A stretch of DNA of 18,408 bases, taken from contig JAEYXX010000111.1 in NCBI GenBank assembly GCA_023431055.1, positions 1-18,408 of the forward strand, in the 5' to 3' direction. The position numbers and the translations under genes were made by a program. This DNA is from Pseudomonadota bacterium (lineage in GTDB: Bacteria > Pseudomonadota > Gammaproteobacteria > Pseudomonadales > Pseudomonadaceae). This document shows, in pieces, positions 1 to 7,388 of the stretch. A model generated the notes under the pieces. It worked only from the letters and a program-made list of their open reading frames with translations, did no database searches and was not told where the DNA came from. How positions within the stretch are numbered: the first letter of the stretch is position 1; each line of letters starts with the position of its first letter.

Positions 1-2243
1 GCACCTTCCTGGCCGGCAGCCCTGCCGACCGCCGCCAGCTGTACCAGCTGGTCGAGCGGCACCCGGGCATCCGGCTGGCGTTTGTCACCGGACGCGGGTT
101 GGAACACGTCATGCCGCTGCTGTCCGACCCCGGCCTGCCGCGCCCGGACTACGTGATCTGCGACGTCGGCGCGACCGTGGTCGAAGGACGCTCGCTGCAG
201 CCGCTACAGCCGCTGCAGGCGCAGATCGACACGCGCTGGCCGGGCGAGCACGCGGTCAGCGATGCGATGTCGCGCTTCCCCGGACTGGTGCGGCAGACGG
301 TGCCGCAGGAGCGCCGCTGCTCGTACCTGTGCGCGCCGGAGATCCTGACCGAGATCCGCAGCCAGGTGGAAGCGGCCGCGCATGCGCTGGGCTGCTCGGT
401 GCTGTATTCGGCCGACCGCTACCTCGACATCCTGCCGCCGGATACCGACAAGGGCCGCACCCTGCTGGCGCTGGCGGCGCATATCGGCATCGGCAGCGAG
501 CGCGTGCTGGTCGCGGGCGACACGCTCAACGACCTGTCGATGTTCGTGGCCGGCTTCCAGGGCGTATGCGTGGGCGAGTCGGAACCGGCGCTGGTCGCCG
601 CCACCCAGCAGCTGGCCAACGTGCTGCATGCCGATGCGCCGGGTTGCGGCGGCATCCTGCAGGCGCTGGATCATTTCGAGCTGCTGCGACAGGACGACCC
701 GCACCGCGCGGCGACCAAATCCCGTGCTGCCGGCGAGGCCGAACTGGTGATGGTCTATCACCGCCTGCCCTACGAGGAATATCGCAACGCCGCCGGCAAG
801 CTGCAACGCCGTCGCCCGACCTCGCCCAACGGCATCATCCCCACCCTGCTGAGCTTCTTCGGCGACGGCCGCCCCGGTTCCTGGGTCGCCTGGGCCGTGC
901 ACGAAGATGACGACGAGCCGTTCGACAGCCACACCACGGTGGATGCCGAGCGCTATCCCAAGCTCACCGCCGCACGGGTCAAACTGAGCAAGGAAGAGGT
1001 GGACATCTTCTACAAGCGCTTCTCCAAGGAAGCCTTCTGGCCGACCCTGCACACCTTCTGGGAGCGCGCCACCTTCAACGAGGGCGACTGGCAGGTGTTC
1101 TGCAAGGTCAACCGCGCCTTCGCCGAACGCACCGCGCTGGAAGCGGCCGAAGGCGCCATCGTCTGGTTGCACGACTACAACCTGTGGATGGTGCCGGCCT
1201 ACCTGCGCGAGCTGCGCCCGGACCTGCGCATCGCCTTCTTTCACCACACCTACTTCCCCTCGGCCGACGTGTTCAACGTGCTGCCCTGGCGCCGGCAGAT
1301 CGTCGGCAGCCTGCTGCAGTGCGACTACATCGGTTTTCATATTCCGCGTCAGGTGGAGAACTTCGTCGACGTCGCGCGCGGCGTGTTCCCGCTCAAAGCG
1401 CTGGAAAGACAGAGCTGCGCGCCGCGCTTCATCACCTATGGCTGCGCCGTGGGCCTGGAGCGCATGACCACCGCGCTGGATACCGGCACCCGTCAGGTCA
1501 GGCTCGGCGCTCACCCGGTCGGCCTCGACATCGACCGCGTACGCAACGCCCTGGAAGCACCGAAGATCCAGGAGCTGATGGCGAACCTGCGCGAGGAAAT
1601 GAAGGGCGTGAAGCTGATCCTGTCGGTGGAGCGCCTCGACTACACCAAAGGCATTCTGGAAAAGCTCAACGCTTACGAGCGTCTGCTCGACGACAACCCC
1701 GAGCTGCTCGGCAAGGTCACCCTGGTCACCGTCTGCGTGCCCGCCGCGCGCGAGATGACCGTCTACAACGAACTGCAAACGCAGATCGAACAGGCGGTCG
1801 GTCGCATCAACGGCCGTTTCGCCCGCATCGGCTGGACGCCTCTGCAGTTCTTCTTCCGCAGCCTGCCGTTCGAGGAAGTCAGCGCCTGGTACGCCATGGC
1901 CGATGTCATGTGGATCACCCCGCTGCGTGACGGACTGAACCTGGTGGCCAAGGAGTTCGTCGCCGCGCAAGGCCTGCTCGGCGGGCGCGGTGTGCTGGTG
2001 CTATCGGAGTTCGCCGGTGCCGCCGCCGAGCTCAAGGGCGCACTGCTGACCAATCCGCATGACCCCGCCGACCTGGCGCAAACCTGCTACCTGGCGCTGA
2101 ATCTACCCAAGAGCGAGGCCCAGGCGCGTCTGCGCGAGCTGTTCGATATCGTCTGCTTCAACGACATCCGCCGCTGGGGCGAGGACGTCCTCGCCGGCGT
2201 GGCGCCCACGGAAGAACAGCCGTCGCTGACACTGGTCAGCTAA
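1..2243 (+). CDS. ggpPS: Bifunctional glucosylglycerol-phosphate phosphatase/synthase (GgpPS), 5'-truncated by the window edge
   Basis: The reading frame is open from base 3 to the TGA at 2241-2243 (about 746 visible residues). The gene therefore enters from the left, and the internal TTG/ATG codons near 99-111 are not real starts. The first visible residues, TFLAGS, look like the end of a HAD motif I (DxDGT), so only a short N-terminus is missing. The HAD phosphatase part shows motif II (FVTGRG), a lysine in DTDKG and motif IV GDTLND (516-533). From about 735 a GT20 glycosyltransferase domain follows: VMVYHRLPYEE, SPNGIIPTLLSFF, HDYNLW, FFHHTYFPS and SVERLDYTKG (1623-1652). The phosphatase-first order and the SPNG and HHTxFPS motifs fit GgpPS, which makes glucosylglycerol from ADP-glucose and glycerol-3-phosphate, better than OtsA, which makes trehalose-6-phosphate. 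Glucosylglycerol is a known osmolyte of salt-stressed pseudomonads. The protein should be cytoplasmic. Many pipelines would call it trehalose-6-phosphate synthase, and substrate choice cannot be proved from sequence. Confidence 0.88.
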   Translation, partial: TFLAGSPADRRQLYQLVERHPGIRLAFVTGRGLEHVMPLLSDPGLPRPDYVICDVGATVVEGRSLQPLQPLQAQIDTRWPGEHAVSDAMSRFPGLVRQTVPQERRCSYLCAPEILTEIRSQVEAAAHALGCSVLYSADRYLDILPPDTDKGRTLLALAAHIGIGSERVLVAGDTLNDLSMFVAGFQGVCVGESEPALVAATQQLANVLHADAPGCGGILQALDHFELLRQDDPHRAATKSRAAGEAELVMVYHRLPYEEYRNAAGKLQRRRPTSPNGIIPTLLSFFGDGRPGSWVAWAVHEDDDEPFDSHTTVDAERYPKLTAARVKLSKEEVDIFYKRFSKEAFWPTLHTFWERATFNEGDWQVFCKVNRAFAERTALEAAEGAIVWLHDYNLWMVPAYLRELRPDLRIAFFHHTYFPSADVFNVLPWRRQIVGSLLQCDYIGFHIPRQVENFVDVARGVFPLKALERQSCAPRFITYGCAVGLERMTTALDTGTRQVRLGAHPVGLDIDRVRNALEAPKIQELMANLREEMKGVKLILSVERLDYTKGILEKLNAYERLLDDNPELLGKVTLVTVCVPAAREMTVYNELQTQIEQAVGRINGRFARIGWTPLQFFFRSLPFEEVSAWYAMADVMWITPLRDGLNLVAKEFVAAQGLLGGRGVLVLSEFAGAAAELKGALLTNPHDPADLAQTCYLALNLPKSEAQARLRELFDIVCFNDIRRWGEDVLAGVAPTEEQPSLTLVS

Positions 2244-2255
2244 GCTCGACCAGAC

Positions 2256-2306
2256 GGTGCGCACAGCGCACCCTACGCGGTCGACGTAGGGTACGCTGTG
2301 CGCACC
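2256..2306. repeat. REP-like 51-bp inverted repeat between convergent genes
   Basis: Two 22-bp arms (2256-2277 and 2285-2306) match at 21 of 22 positions around a 7-nt loop. Each arm carries a GGTGCGCACAGCG half and a CCCTACG half. The left arm also contains its own small hairpin, GGTGCGC-ACA-GCGCACC. The element lies between the stop codons of ggpPS and the convergent chemoreceptor gene, so it could act as a bidirectional terminator or as a 3' mRNA stabiliser. It lacks a clear T-run. It belongs to the same family as the copies near 9162, 9254, 12141 and 18249. Confidence 0.85.
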
Positions 2307-2321
2307 GACACGACTGCAGGC

Positions 2322-4244
2322 TTAGACGCGGAAGCGGCTGACCATGGCCTGCAACTGACCGCCCAGACGGGCTAGTTCGGCACTGGAGGCAGCGGTTTCT
2401 TCGCTGGCGCTGGCAGTTTGTTCGGAGATGTCACGCACGCTGATCACGCTGCGGCTGATCTCCTCGGCCACGGCGCTTTGCTCTTCGGCGGCCGCCGCGA
2501 TCTGCTGGTTCATCGACTGGATGTTGGACACCGCCTGGGTGATGCTGGCCAGCGACACACCGGCCTTGCGGGTCAGCTCGACGCTGCTGTCGGTGATGTC
2601 GCGACTGGTGCGCATCGCCGCTGCCACCTGCTGGGTGCCGCTCTGCAAGCCGGCGATCAGCGCCTCGATTTCCTCGGTGGACTTCTGCGTACGCTGGGCC
2701 AGGCCGCGCACTTCATCGGCCACCACGGCAAACCCACGACCGGCCTCACCGGCCCGCGCCGCCTCGATGGCAGCGTTGAGCGCCAGCAGGTTGGTCTGCT
2801 CGGCCACCGACTTGATCACGTCCATCACGCTGCCGATCTTGTCGCTTTCCTGCTGCAGGCCAGTCATGGCCTCGGAGGAACGCCCCACTTCGGCAGCCAG
2901 ACGCTCGATCTGCGACACCACCTGAGCCACCACCTGATCACCCTGACGCGCTTCGGCATCGGCGGCGGTCGCGGCATCGGAGGCCTGCTCGGCATTGCGC
3001 GCCACTTCCTGCACGGTGGCGGACATCTCATGCATGGCCGTGGCCACCTGATCGGTTTCCTGGCGCTGATGATTGGCACCGGCGCTGGTCTGCTCGGTCA
3101 CGGCGGAAAGCTGCTCGGCAGCGCTGGCGATCTGCGCCACACCATCGCGAATGCCACTGATCAGCTCTCGCAGGGTGCCGGCCATCTGCGCGATGCCCTG
3201 CTGCAACATGCCCAGCTCGTCACGACGCGTGATGCGCGCCGACTCGGTCAGGTCGCCATCGGCAATACGCTGCACGGCGCCCAGGGTGTCCTGCAGCGGA
3301 CGCGTGATCTGGCGCGTGATCAGCCAGGCTGCCAGCACACCGAACAGCAGCGCCAGCAGCACGGCAACGATCTGCCAGGTACGCGCTTCGGCGCTCTCGA
3401 TGGCCATACGCTCGATCTGGAACTTGTACAGGGTATCGCTGATGCGAACGATCTCGCCCTGCTGGTCGGTCATTTCCTGACGGGTGCGGGCGATATCGGC
3501 CGTGGCGCCCTTGAAGGCCTGCACGGTCTGCTCGAACTGCGCCAGGGCCGCCTCGATACGGCGTACGGCTTCTTGCTGGGTGCTACCAAAAACCTGCTCC
3601 AGGGTATCCAGGCTGGCACGGGCCATGGCGATACGCTCGGACAGCGCCTGTTCGGTTTGGGCATCGGGGGCGCTGTCATAACGTTCAAGCAGATAGCGCA
3701 GGCGCAACAATTCGCCATGCGTAGCGGTCAGCGACTGCAGTTGCGGGAAGCGATTGGCATCGTATTCCGGCAGCAGTTCGATACTGCGCCGCATCGTGGC
3801 CAGCAGCTCACTCAATTGCTGGTCTTCGACAGCGGCCTGATCACGCACCTTGGCCGCCGCCGCATAAGCGGCGCGCATGCCGGCCAGAGAGCGCTGGTAG
3901 TCCTGGTTATAGCGGTCCTGCTCCTGCAGCAGCTTGACGTTCACTGGATTGGTGAAGGTGCCGAGCAATTTTTTCTGCTGCTGCAGATAGATGTCGAGGT
4001 TGTTCAGCAAACGCTCGGTGCTGGGGGCATCGCCCTTGGCCAGCATGAACTGCAGACGGGCGATCCGCAGATTGGTCAGCGTGGCGTTCAGTTGCGTGAT
4101 TTCGCTCATCCAGCTGCTGCGCTGGATAACGCTGCCCAGGCCGCTCCAGGCAGTCCAGGCCAGCGCCAGGGTCAACGCCAGCACCAGGCCGAAGCCGAGA
4201 GCAAGCTTGCGGGTCACGCTGAGATTAGCGAACCAGGTGTTCAT
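2322..4244 (-). CDS. Methyl-accepting chemotaxis protein with helical-bimodular (HBM-like) ligand domain
   Basis: This 640-residue transducer passes ligand occupancy to CheA/CheW. TM1 is at about residues 12-34 and TM2 at about 289-310. The 250-residue all-helical periplasmic region between them has the size and character of HBM domains (McpS/PcaY type, which bind organic or aromatic acids) rather than a 4HB or Cache domain. HAMP covers about 311-363. The cytoplasmic hairpin tip is unmistakable: [20 protein letters not shown] at 479-498, then [12 protein letters not shown] at 502-513. The protein ends MVSRFRV, so there is no CheR-docking NWETF-type pentapeptide. The start ATG (4242-4244) has GGAGA upstream, but that SD lies in a predicted hairpin. 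The gene converges on ggpPS and has its own upstream region of about 140 bp. The ligand is unknown, and the maltose genes nearby are not evidence that it senses maltose. Confidence 0.95.
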   Translation of the reverse strand: MNTWFANLSVTRKLALGFGLVLALTLALAWTAWSGLGSVIQRSSWMSEITQLNATLTNLRIARLQFMLAKGDAPSTERLLNNLDIYLQQQKKLLGTFTNPVNVKLLQEQDRYNQDYQRSLAGMRAAYAAAAKVRDQAAVEDQQLSELLATMRRSIELLPEYDANRFPQLQSLTATHGELLRLRYLLERYDSAPDAQTEQALSERIAMARASLDTLEQVFGSTQQEAVRRIEAALAQFEQTVQAFKGATADIARTRQEMTDQQGEIVRISDTLYKFQIERMAIESAEARTWQIVAVLLALLFGVLAAWLITRQITRPLQDTLGAVQRIADGDLTESARITRRDELGMLQQGIAQMAGTLRELISGIRDGVAQIASAAEQLSAVTEQTSAGANHQRQETDQVATAMHEMSATVQEVARNAEQASDAATAADAEARQGDQVVAQVVSQIERLAAEVGRSSEAMTGLQQESDKIGSVMDVIKSVAEQTNLLALNAAIEAARAGEAGRGFAVVADEVRGLAQRTQKSTEEIEALIAGLQSGTQQVAAAMRTSRDITDSSVELTRKAGVSLASITQAVSNIQSMNQQIAAAAEEQSAVAEEISRSVISVRDISEQTASASEETAASSAELARLGGQLQAMVSRFRV

Positions 4245-4248
4245 AAAA

Positions 4249-4287
4249 ATTCTCCAACTGCGGATGTTTCAAGTTTAGCTGGAGAAT
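4249..4287 (-). promoter_or_regulatory. Hairpin masking the Shine-Dalgarno of the chemoreceptor mRNA
   Basis: On the minus strand, ATTCTCCAGCT (4287-4277) is followed after 17 nt by AGTTGGAGAAT (4259-4249). In RNA these two arms form an 11-bp stem with one G-U wobble. The downstream arm contains the GGAG Shine-Dalgarno, and the ATG comes four U residues after the stem. The folded leader would hide the ribosome site, as in RNA thermometers or other translational switches. The U-run after the stem would also fit a weak attenuator. The pairing is seen directly; the function is inferred. Confidence 0.55.
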
Positions 4288-4385
4288 TGTTTTTATTGAC
4301 GCCAGCACAATGACACTACCTGACGTCACAGGCGTCCAACGCGGCACAAATTTTAAGTCGACCCGACAATCGGCAGCGACGCGTT

Positions 4386-4658
4386 TCAGTCCAACAGCTG
4401 CAGTGACTCGGCGCTGCATTGCTGGATGCGCGCCCAATCATTGTTTTGCACCCATTCACGCTGGAACATCCAGGTACCGCCGACGCACATGACGTTGGGC
4501 TGCGCCATGTAGCGCTGCAGGTTATCCGCGGTGATACCGCCGGTCGGGCAAAACCGCACGCCAGCGAACGGCCCGGCCAGCGCCTGAGCCATTTGTCCGG
4601 CAGCGTCATGCGTACAGGCCCGGACGCCTGGCGGCAGTTGCAGTTCAGAGATCGCCAT
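4386..4658 (-). pseudogene. pgl'-'eda fusion relic (6-phosphogluconolactonase start joined to KDPG aldolase end)
   Basis: This is a 90-codon open frame with ATG at 4658-4656 and TGA at 4388-4386. The first 25-28 residues ([14 protein letters not shown] and onward) look like the start of a pseudomonad 6-phosphogluconolactonase. From about ALAGPF (4575-4570) the sequence is the end of KDPG aldolase: VRFCPTGGI, the phosphate-binding loop, then NVMCVGGTWM. Most of Pgl and the N-terminal two thirds of Eda, including the Schiff-base lysine (FKxFPAE), are absent, so neither enzyme can work. The ATG overlaps the end of the zwf fragment, as in an intact zwf-pgl operon, and an AGGAG ribosome site is kept. 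The join is in frame. The short shared coding stretch AxALAG suggests deletion between small homologies. A 90-residue chimeric peptide could in principle still be made. Confidence 0.8.
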
Positions 4659-5139
4659 ACCAGCTCCTGCCATCACGGGTGATCAAGGCAACCGACGCCA
4701 TGGGGCCCCAGCTGCCGGCAGTGTAGGGTTTCGGCGCTTCGCCGAGGCGCTGCCAGCCGTCGATCAACTGATCGCACCACTGCCAGGCGTATTCGATCTC
4801 GTCCTTGCGCACGAACAGGTTCTGGTTGCCGCGCATCACTTCCAGCAACAGGCGCTCGTAGGCATCGGGGATGCGCGCACTACGGTAGGTGTCGGAAAAA
4901 CTCAGCTGCAGCGGGCCGCTGCGCAGCTGCATGCCCTTGTCTAGGCCCTGGCCCTTGGTCAGCACCTGCAGGGCGATGCCCTCGTCCGGCTGCAGGCGGA
5001 TGATCAGCTTGTTGCCGATCAGCTGGCGCTGCTCGGGGGCGAAGATGTAGTGCGGCGGCGCCTTGAAGTGGATGACGATCTGCGACAGCTTCTGCGGCAT
5101 GCGCTTGCCGGTGCGCAGGTAGAAGGGCACGCCGGCCCA
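4645..5139 (-). pseudogene. zwf: zwf' relic: C-terminal third of glucose-6-phosphate 1-dehydrogenase
   Basis: About 164 codons match the C-terminal part of G6PD. They run from [20 protein letters not shown] (from 5139) through [28 protein letters not shown] and [13 protein letters not shown] to the end at TGA 4647-4645. Intact Zwf has about 490 residues. The coenzyme-binding domain and the catalytic RIDHYLGKE region are missing. Upstream, the frame stays open to 5229, but those residues are an out-of-frame reading of the adjoining hydrolase gene. No indels or stop codons appear inside the kept part, so the truncation may be fairly recent. The fragment overlaps the pgl start by 14 nt, preserving operon architecture. 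A functional zwf must lie elsewhere if the cell uses this pathway. Confidence 0.88.
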
Positions 5140-5785
5140 GCACCCGCCAGACGCCGACCTTGGCGTAATCGATGCGGCCGATGGCGGCACTGGAGCGCTG
5201 GCGTTCGCGACGGCCATTGCGCACGGCACGCCAGAGCTGGGGCAGCAGGCTGCGCGCTGCCGGGTCGACAGTCGGCCCCTGCAGCACCAGGCGCTCCACC
5301 CGCTCGGGGTGGCGCACGGCCAGGGCCGTGAGGATCTGGCAGCCGTAGGAATTGCCTATGAAGGTGGCCTTGTCGATGGCGCAGGCGCTGAGCCAGAGGT
5401 CGAGCACATCGGCCAGTTGCTCGACGCTCAGCACGCGCCGTGGAGTGCCCGTCGCGCTCTCGCCGTAGCCCGGCAGGTCCGGCGCCAGCACGCGGTAGCC
5501 GTTGTCGGCCAGCGCCCTGGCCAGCGGCTCCATGTAGCGACTGGAGATGACCAGCCCGTGCACCAGCACCACCACCGGTGCATCGGCAGCGCCGACACTG
5601 CGGGTGAACAGCCGCCAGGGGCCGGCCTGAACATGATGACCGTCGATGCCCAGGGCGCGACTGGTGTCGCTCAGCGCCGGCGCGCTCGCCAGTTGCCGAT
5701 AGCGACGCGTGGCTTCGAAGGTGCCGAGCGCGACGGCGATACCGACCAGGGCGCAGATCCAGGTGCGTGATGGCAGATGAGGCAT
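5140..5785 (-). pseudogene. Membrane-anchored alpha/beta-fold hydrolase, 3'-truncated at the zwf junction
   Basis: The ATG at 5785-5783 is preceded by GGAG five bases upstream. About 212 residues are hydrolase-like. An N-terminal hydrophobic anchor or signal (ICALVGIAVALGTF) comes first, then the oxyanion motif VVVLVHGLV, LAPDLPGYGES, and the nucleophile elbow FIGNSYGCQ with Ser in GNSYG. The likeness to the alpha/beta hydrolase fold stops around DYAKVGVWR (about 5150). The frame then reads on out of phase through the zwf fragment to a stop at 4880, giving a 302-codon open frame. The C-terminal cap and the catalytic acid/histidine region would be replaced by unrelated sequence, so the product is probably inactive. 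It lies 125 bp downstream of malK on the same strand and could be transcribed with it. The original substrate is unknown. Confidence 0.75.
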
Positions 5786-5910
5786 AAGGACTCCGATGAC
5801 GACGAACCTGTCTCTTTCGAGGTCCGGCGTATCGTCGAAGTGCCACCTATTTTGCGCGCGGCAGCGTAGAGGCAGCCGCCAGCGCCGGCTCGGTACGCCA
5901 CACGCCGTGA

Positions 5911-7026
5911 TCAGCCGTAGATCGCCGGCTCGCGGTAATGCCGCGGGCAGGCCTGGCCATCGGCGCGGAACAGGTGGCACTTGCTGGCCATCAGCCCGGC
6001 GGCGAAGGTTTCGCCCACTGCCACGCGGCGGTCACCATCGCTGCGCAGGGTGATGATGTCCTCCACCCCTTCCAGGCTCAGGTAGATCAGGTTGTGATCG
6101 CCGAGGCGCTCGGCCACGCTGATCTGCCCGTAGAAGGCGAAGTCGGCCTGCTCGGCGGCGACGAAGTGCTCCGGGCGCACGCCCAGGGTCAACTCCTCGC
6201 CGGGCTCGACGCCGGTGCCGTCGACCAGCACTCGCATGCGGTGGCCGCCGGGCATCTCGATCTCCACCGCCTGGCTGCTGGCGCTGAGCGCGCGCACCTG
6301 GAGGAAGTTCATCTGCGGCGAGCCGAGGAAGCCGGCGACGAAGCGGTTGCGCGGGTAGTGGTAGAGCTCCAGCGGCGCACCGACCTGGGCGATGCGCCCG
6401 GCCTCGAGCACGACGATCTTGTCGGCCATGGTCATGGCTTCGACCTGGTCGTGGGTGACGTAGATCATGGTGGACTTCAGGCGCTGGTGCAGGCGCGAGA
6501 TCTCGATGCGCATCTGCACGCGCAGGAAGGCATCGAGGTTCGACAGCGGCTCGTCGAACAGGAACACCTTGGGCTCGCGCACCAGGGTACGGCCGATGGC
6601 CACACGCTGACGCTGGCCGCCGGAAAGGTCCTTGGGCTTGCGTTCGAGCAGCGCATCGAGTTGCAGGATGCGCGAAACCTCCTCCACCTTGCTGCGGACA
6701 TGCGCCTTGCCGATCTTCGCCAGCTTGAGGCCGAAGGCCATGTTCTCCGCCACCGTCATGTGCGGGTAGAGGGCGTAGGACTGGAACACCATGCCCACCG
6801 AGCGATCCTTGGGCGGCAGGTCGTTGACCCGCTGACCGTCGATCAGCAGCTCGCCGGAGCTGATCTCCTCCAGCCCGGCGATCAGCCGCAGCAGCGTGGA
6901 CTTGCCGCAGCCGGACGGGCCGACGAAGACCACGAATTCGCCGTCCTCGATGTCCAGGTCGATGTTGCGGGTGATGGCGGTGCCGTCGTAGTGCTTGCAG
7001 ATGTTGCGCAGGGTAACGCTGGCCAT
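5911..7026 (-). CDS. malK: Maltose/maltodextrin ABC transporter ATPase MalK
   Basis: The 371-residue protein has the same length as E. coli MalK. The N-terminal ABC domain shows Walker A GPSGCGKST (36-44), Q-loop Q82, signature LSGGQ (134-138), Walker B VFLFD plus E159, and switch H192 in YVTHDQVEAMT. The C-terminal TOBE/regulatory domain (from about 240) includes LGVRPEH. It ends in a MalK-like tail CHLFRADGQACPRHYREP, close to the E. coli tail, which argues for true MalK rather than a generic UgpC/MsmK-type ATPase. The homodimer would sit under MalFG on the inner face of the membrane. A GAGAGG ribosome site precedes the ATG. No MalT box was found directly upstream, so it may be read from the alpha-glucosidase promoter through the 358-bp repeat-filled gap. 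In E. coli malK is followed by lamB; here it is followed by a broken hydrolase gene. Confidence 0.95.
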   Translation of the reverse strand: MASVTLRNICKHYDGTAITRNIDLDIEDGEFVVFVGPSGCGKSTLLRLIAGLEEISSGELLIDGQRVNDLPPKDRSVGMVFQSYALYPHMTVAENMAFGLKLAKIGKAHVRSKVEEVSRILQLDALLERKPKDLSGGQRQRVAIGRTLVREPKVFLFDEPLSNLDAFLRVQMRIEISRLHQRLKSTMIYVTHDQVEAMTMADKIVVLEAGRIAQVGAPLELYHYPRNRFVAGFLGSPQMNFLQVRALSASSQAVEIEMPGGHRMRVLVDGTGVEPGEELTLGVRPEHFVAAEQADFAFYGQISVAERLGDHNLIYLSLEGVEDIITLRSDGDRRVAVGETFAAGLMASKCHLFRADGQACPRHYREPAIYG

Positions 7027-7089
7027 GGGATACCTCTCGAACGGGGCCGGGAACCTATGGATTGGGCCCGGCCGGAAAGCTTAAGAACC

Positions 7090-7114
7090 TGCAGGAGCCG
7101 GACAGGCTCCTGCA
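7090..7114. repeat. Perfect 10-bp stem-loop upstream of malK
   Basis: TGCAGGAGCC (7090-7099) and GGCTCCTGCA (7105-7114) are perfect inverted copies around a 5-nt loop. There is no T-run, so it is not a classical terminator. It lies in the malK leader region, 64 bp before the start codon, and could be a degenerate interspersed palindrome or a processing or attenuation site. The role is unknown. Confidence 0.7.
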
Positions 7115-7126
7115 AACGCAAGGGGC

Positions 7127-7388
7127 CTAGTGTCGCGACAACCATGAGATGTCGATCGCTGTAGGGTGGGTTAGCGGCGCCAACCGCCGAACGCTCGGAC
7201 ACTCCCAGGGTGGCGCGCCGCGTAACCCACCAAGCGATTGACCGCGTTGCGCCAATGGTGGGTTACGCCGCGTCACTTATGCGCTGATGCCGGTTAATGG
7301 CGGTATGCGGCTAACCCACCCTACGGGGGATCGCAGTAGCCGGGTAAGACCGCGATCAACCAACACTTCATGCATGTCGCGGCACTAG
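7127..7388. repeat. Nested inverted-repeat element (MITE/REP-like) between alpha-glucosidase gene and malK
   Basis: This stretch fills most of the 358-bp gap 7027-7384, where no gene was seen. Three nested inverted pairs are visible. The outer pair is CTAGTGTCGCGACA (7127-7140) against TGTCGCGGCACTAG (7375-7388), 13 of 14 matching. The middle pair is GTAGGGTGGGTTAGC (7161-7175) against its perfect 15-bp complement (7310-7324). The inner pair is GCGTAACCCACC (7220-7231) against its perfect 12-bp complement (7257-7268). The right outer arm contains the stop codon of the alpha-glucosidase gene. The layout suggests a non-autonomous mobile or palindromic element with no coding capacity. GTAGGGTG ends are shared with the shorter REP-like copies elsewhere in the window. 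Confidence 0.75.

Noticed and set aside
204..1970. 588-codon minus-strand open frame opposite ggpPS
   Set aside because: The translation is biased and lacks motifs, while the plus strand encodes conserved HAD and GT20 motifs throughout.
2418..4313. 631-codon plus-strand open frame opposite the chemoreceptor gene
   Set aside because: It mirrors the strongly supported MCP gene, has a low-complexity G/H/L-rich translation and no family likeness. Long antisense frames are expected at this GC content.
4321..4328. Perfect palindrome TGACGTCA upstream of the chemoreceptor gene
   Set aside because: An 8-bp palindrome is short, no second copy was seen, and no regulator with this site is suggested by the context.
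7090..7114. Intrinsic terminator of the alpha-glucosidase gene
   Set aside because: The stem is good, but no T-run follows on either strand, so it was kept only as a stem-loop.
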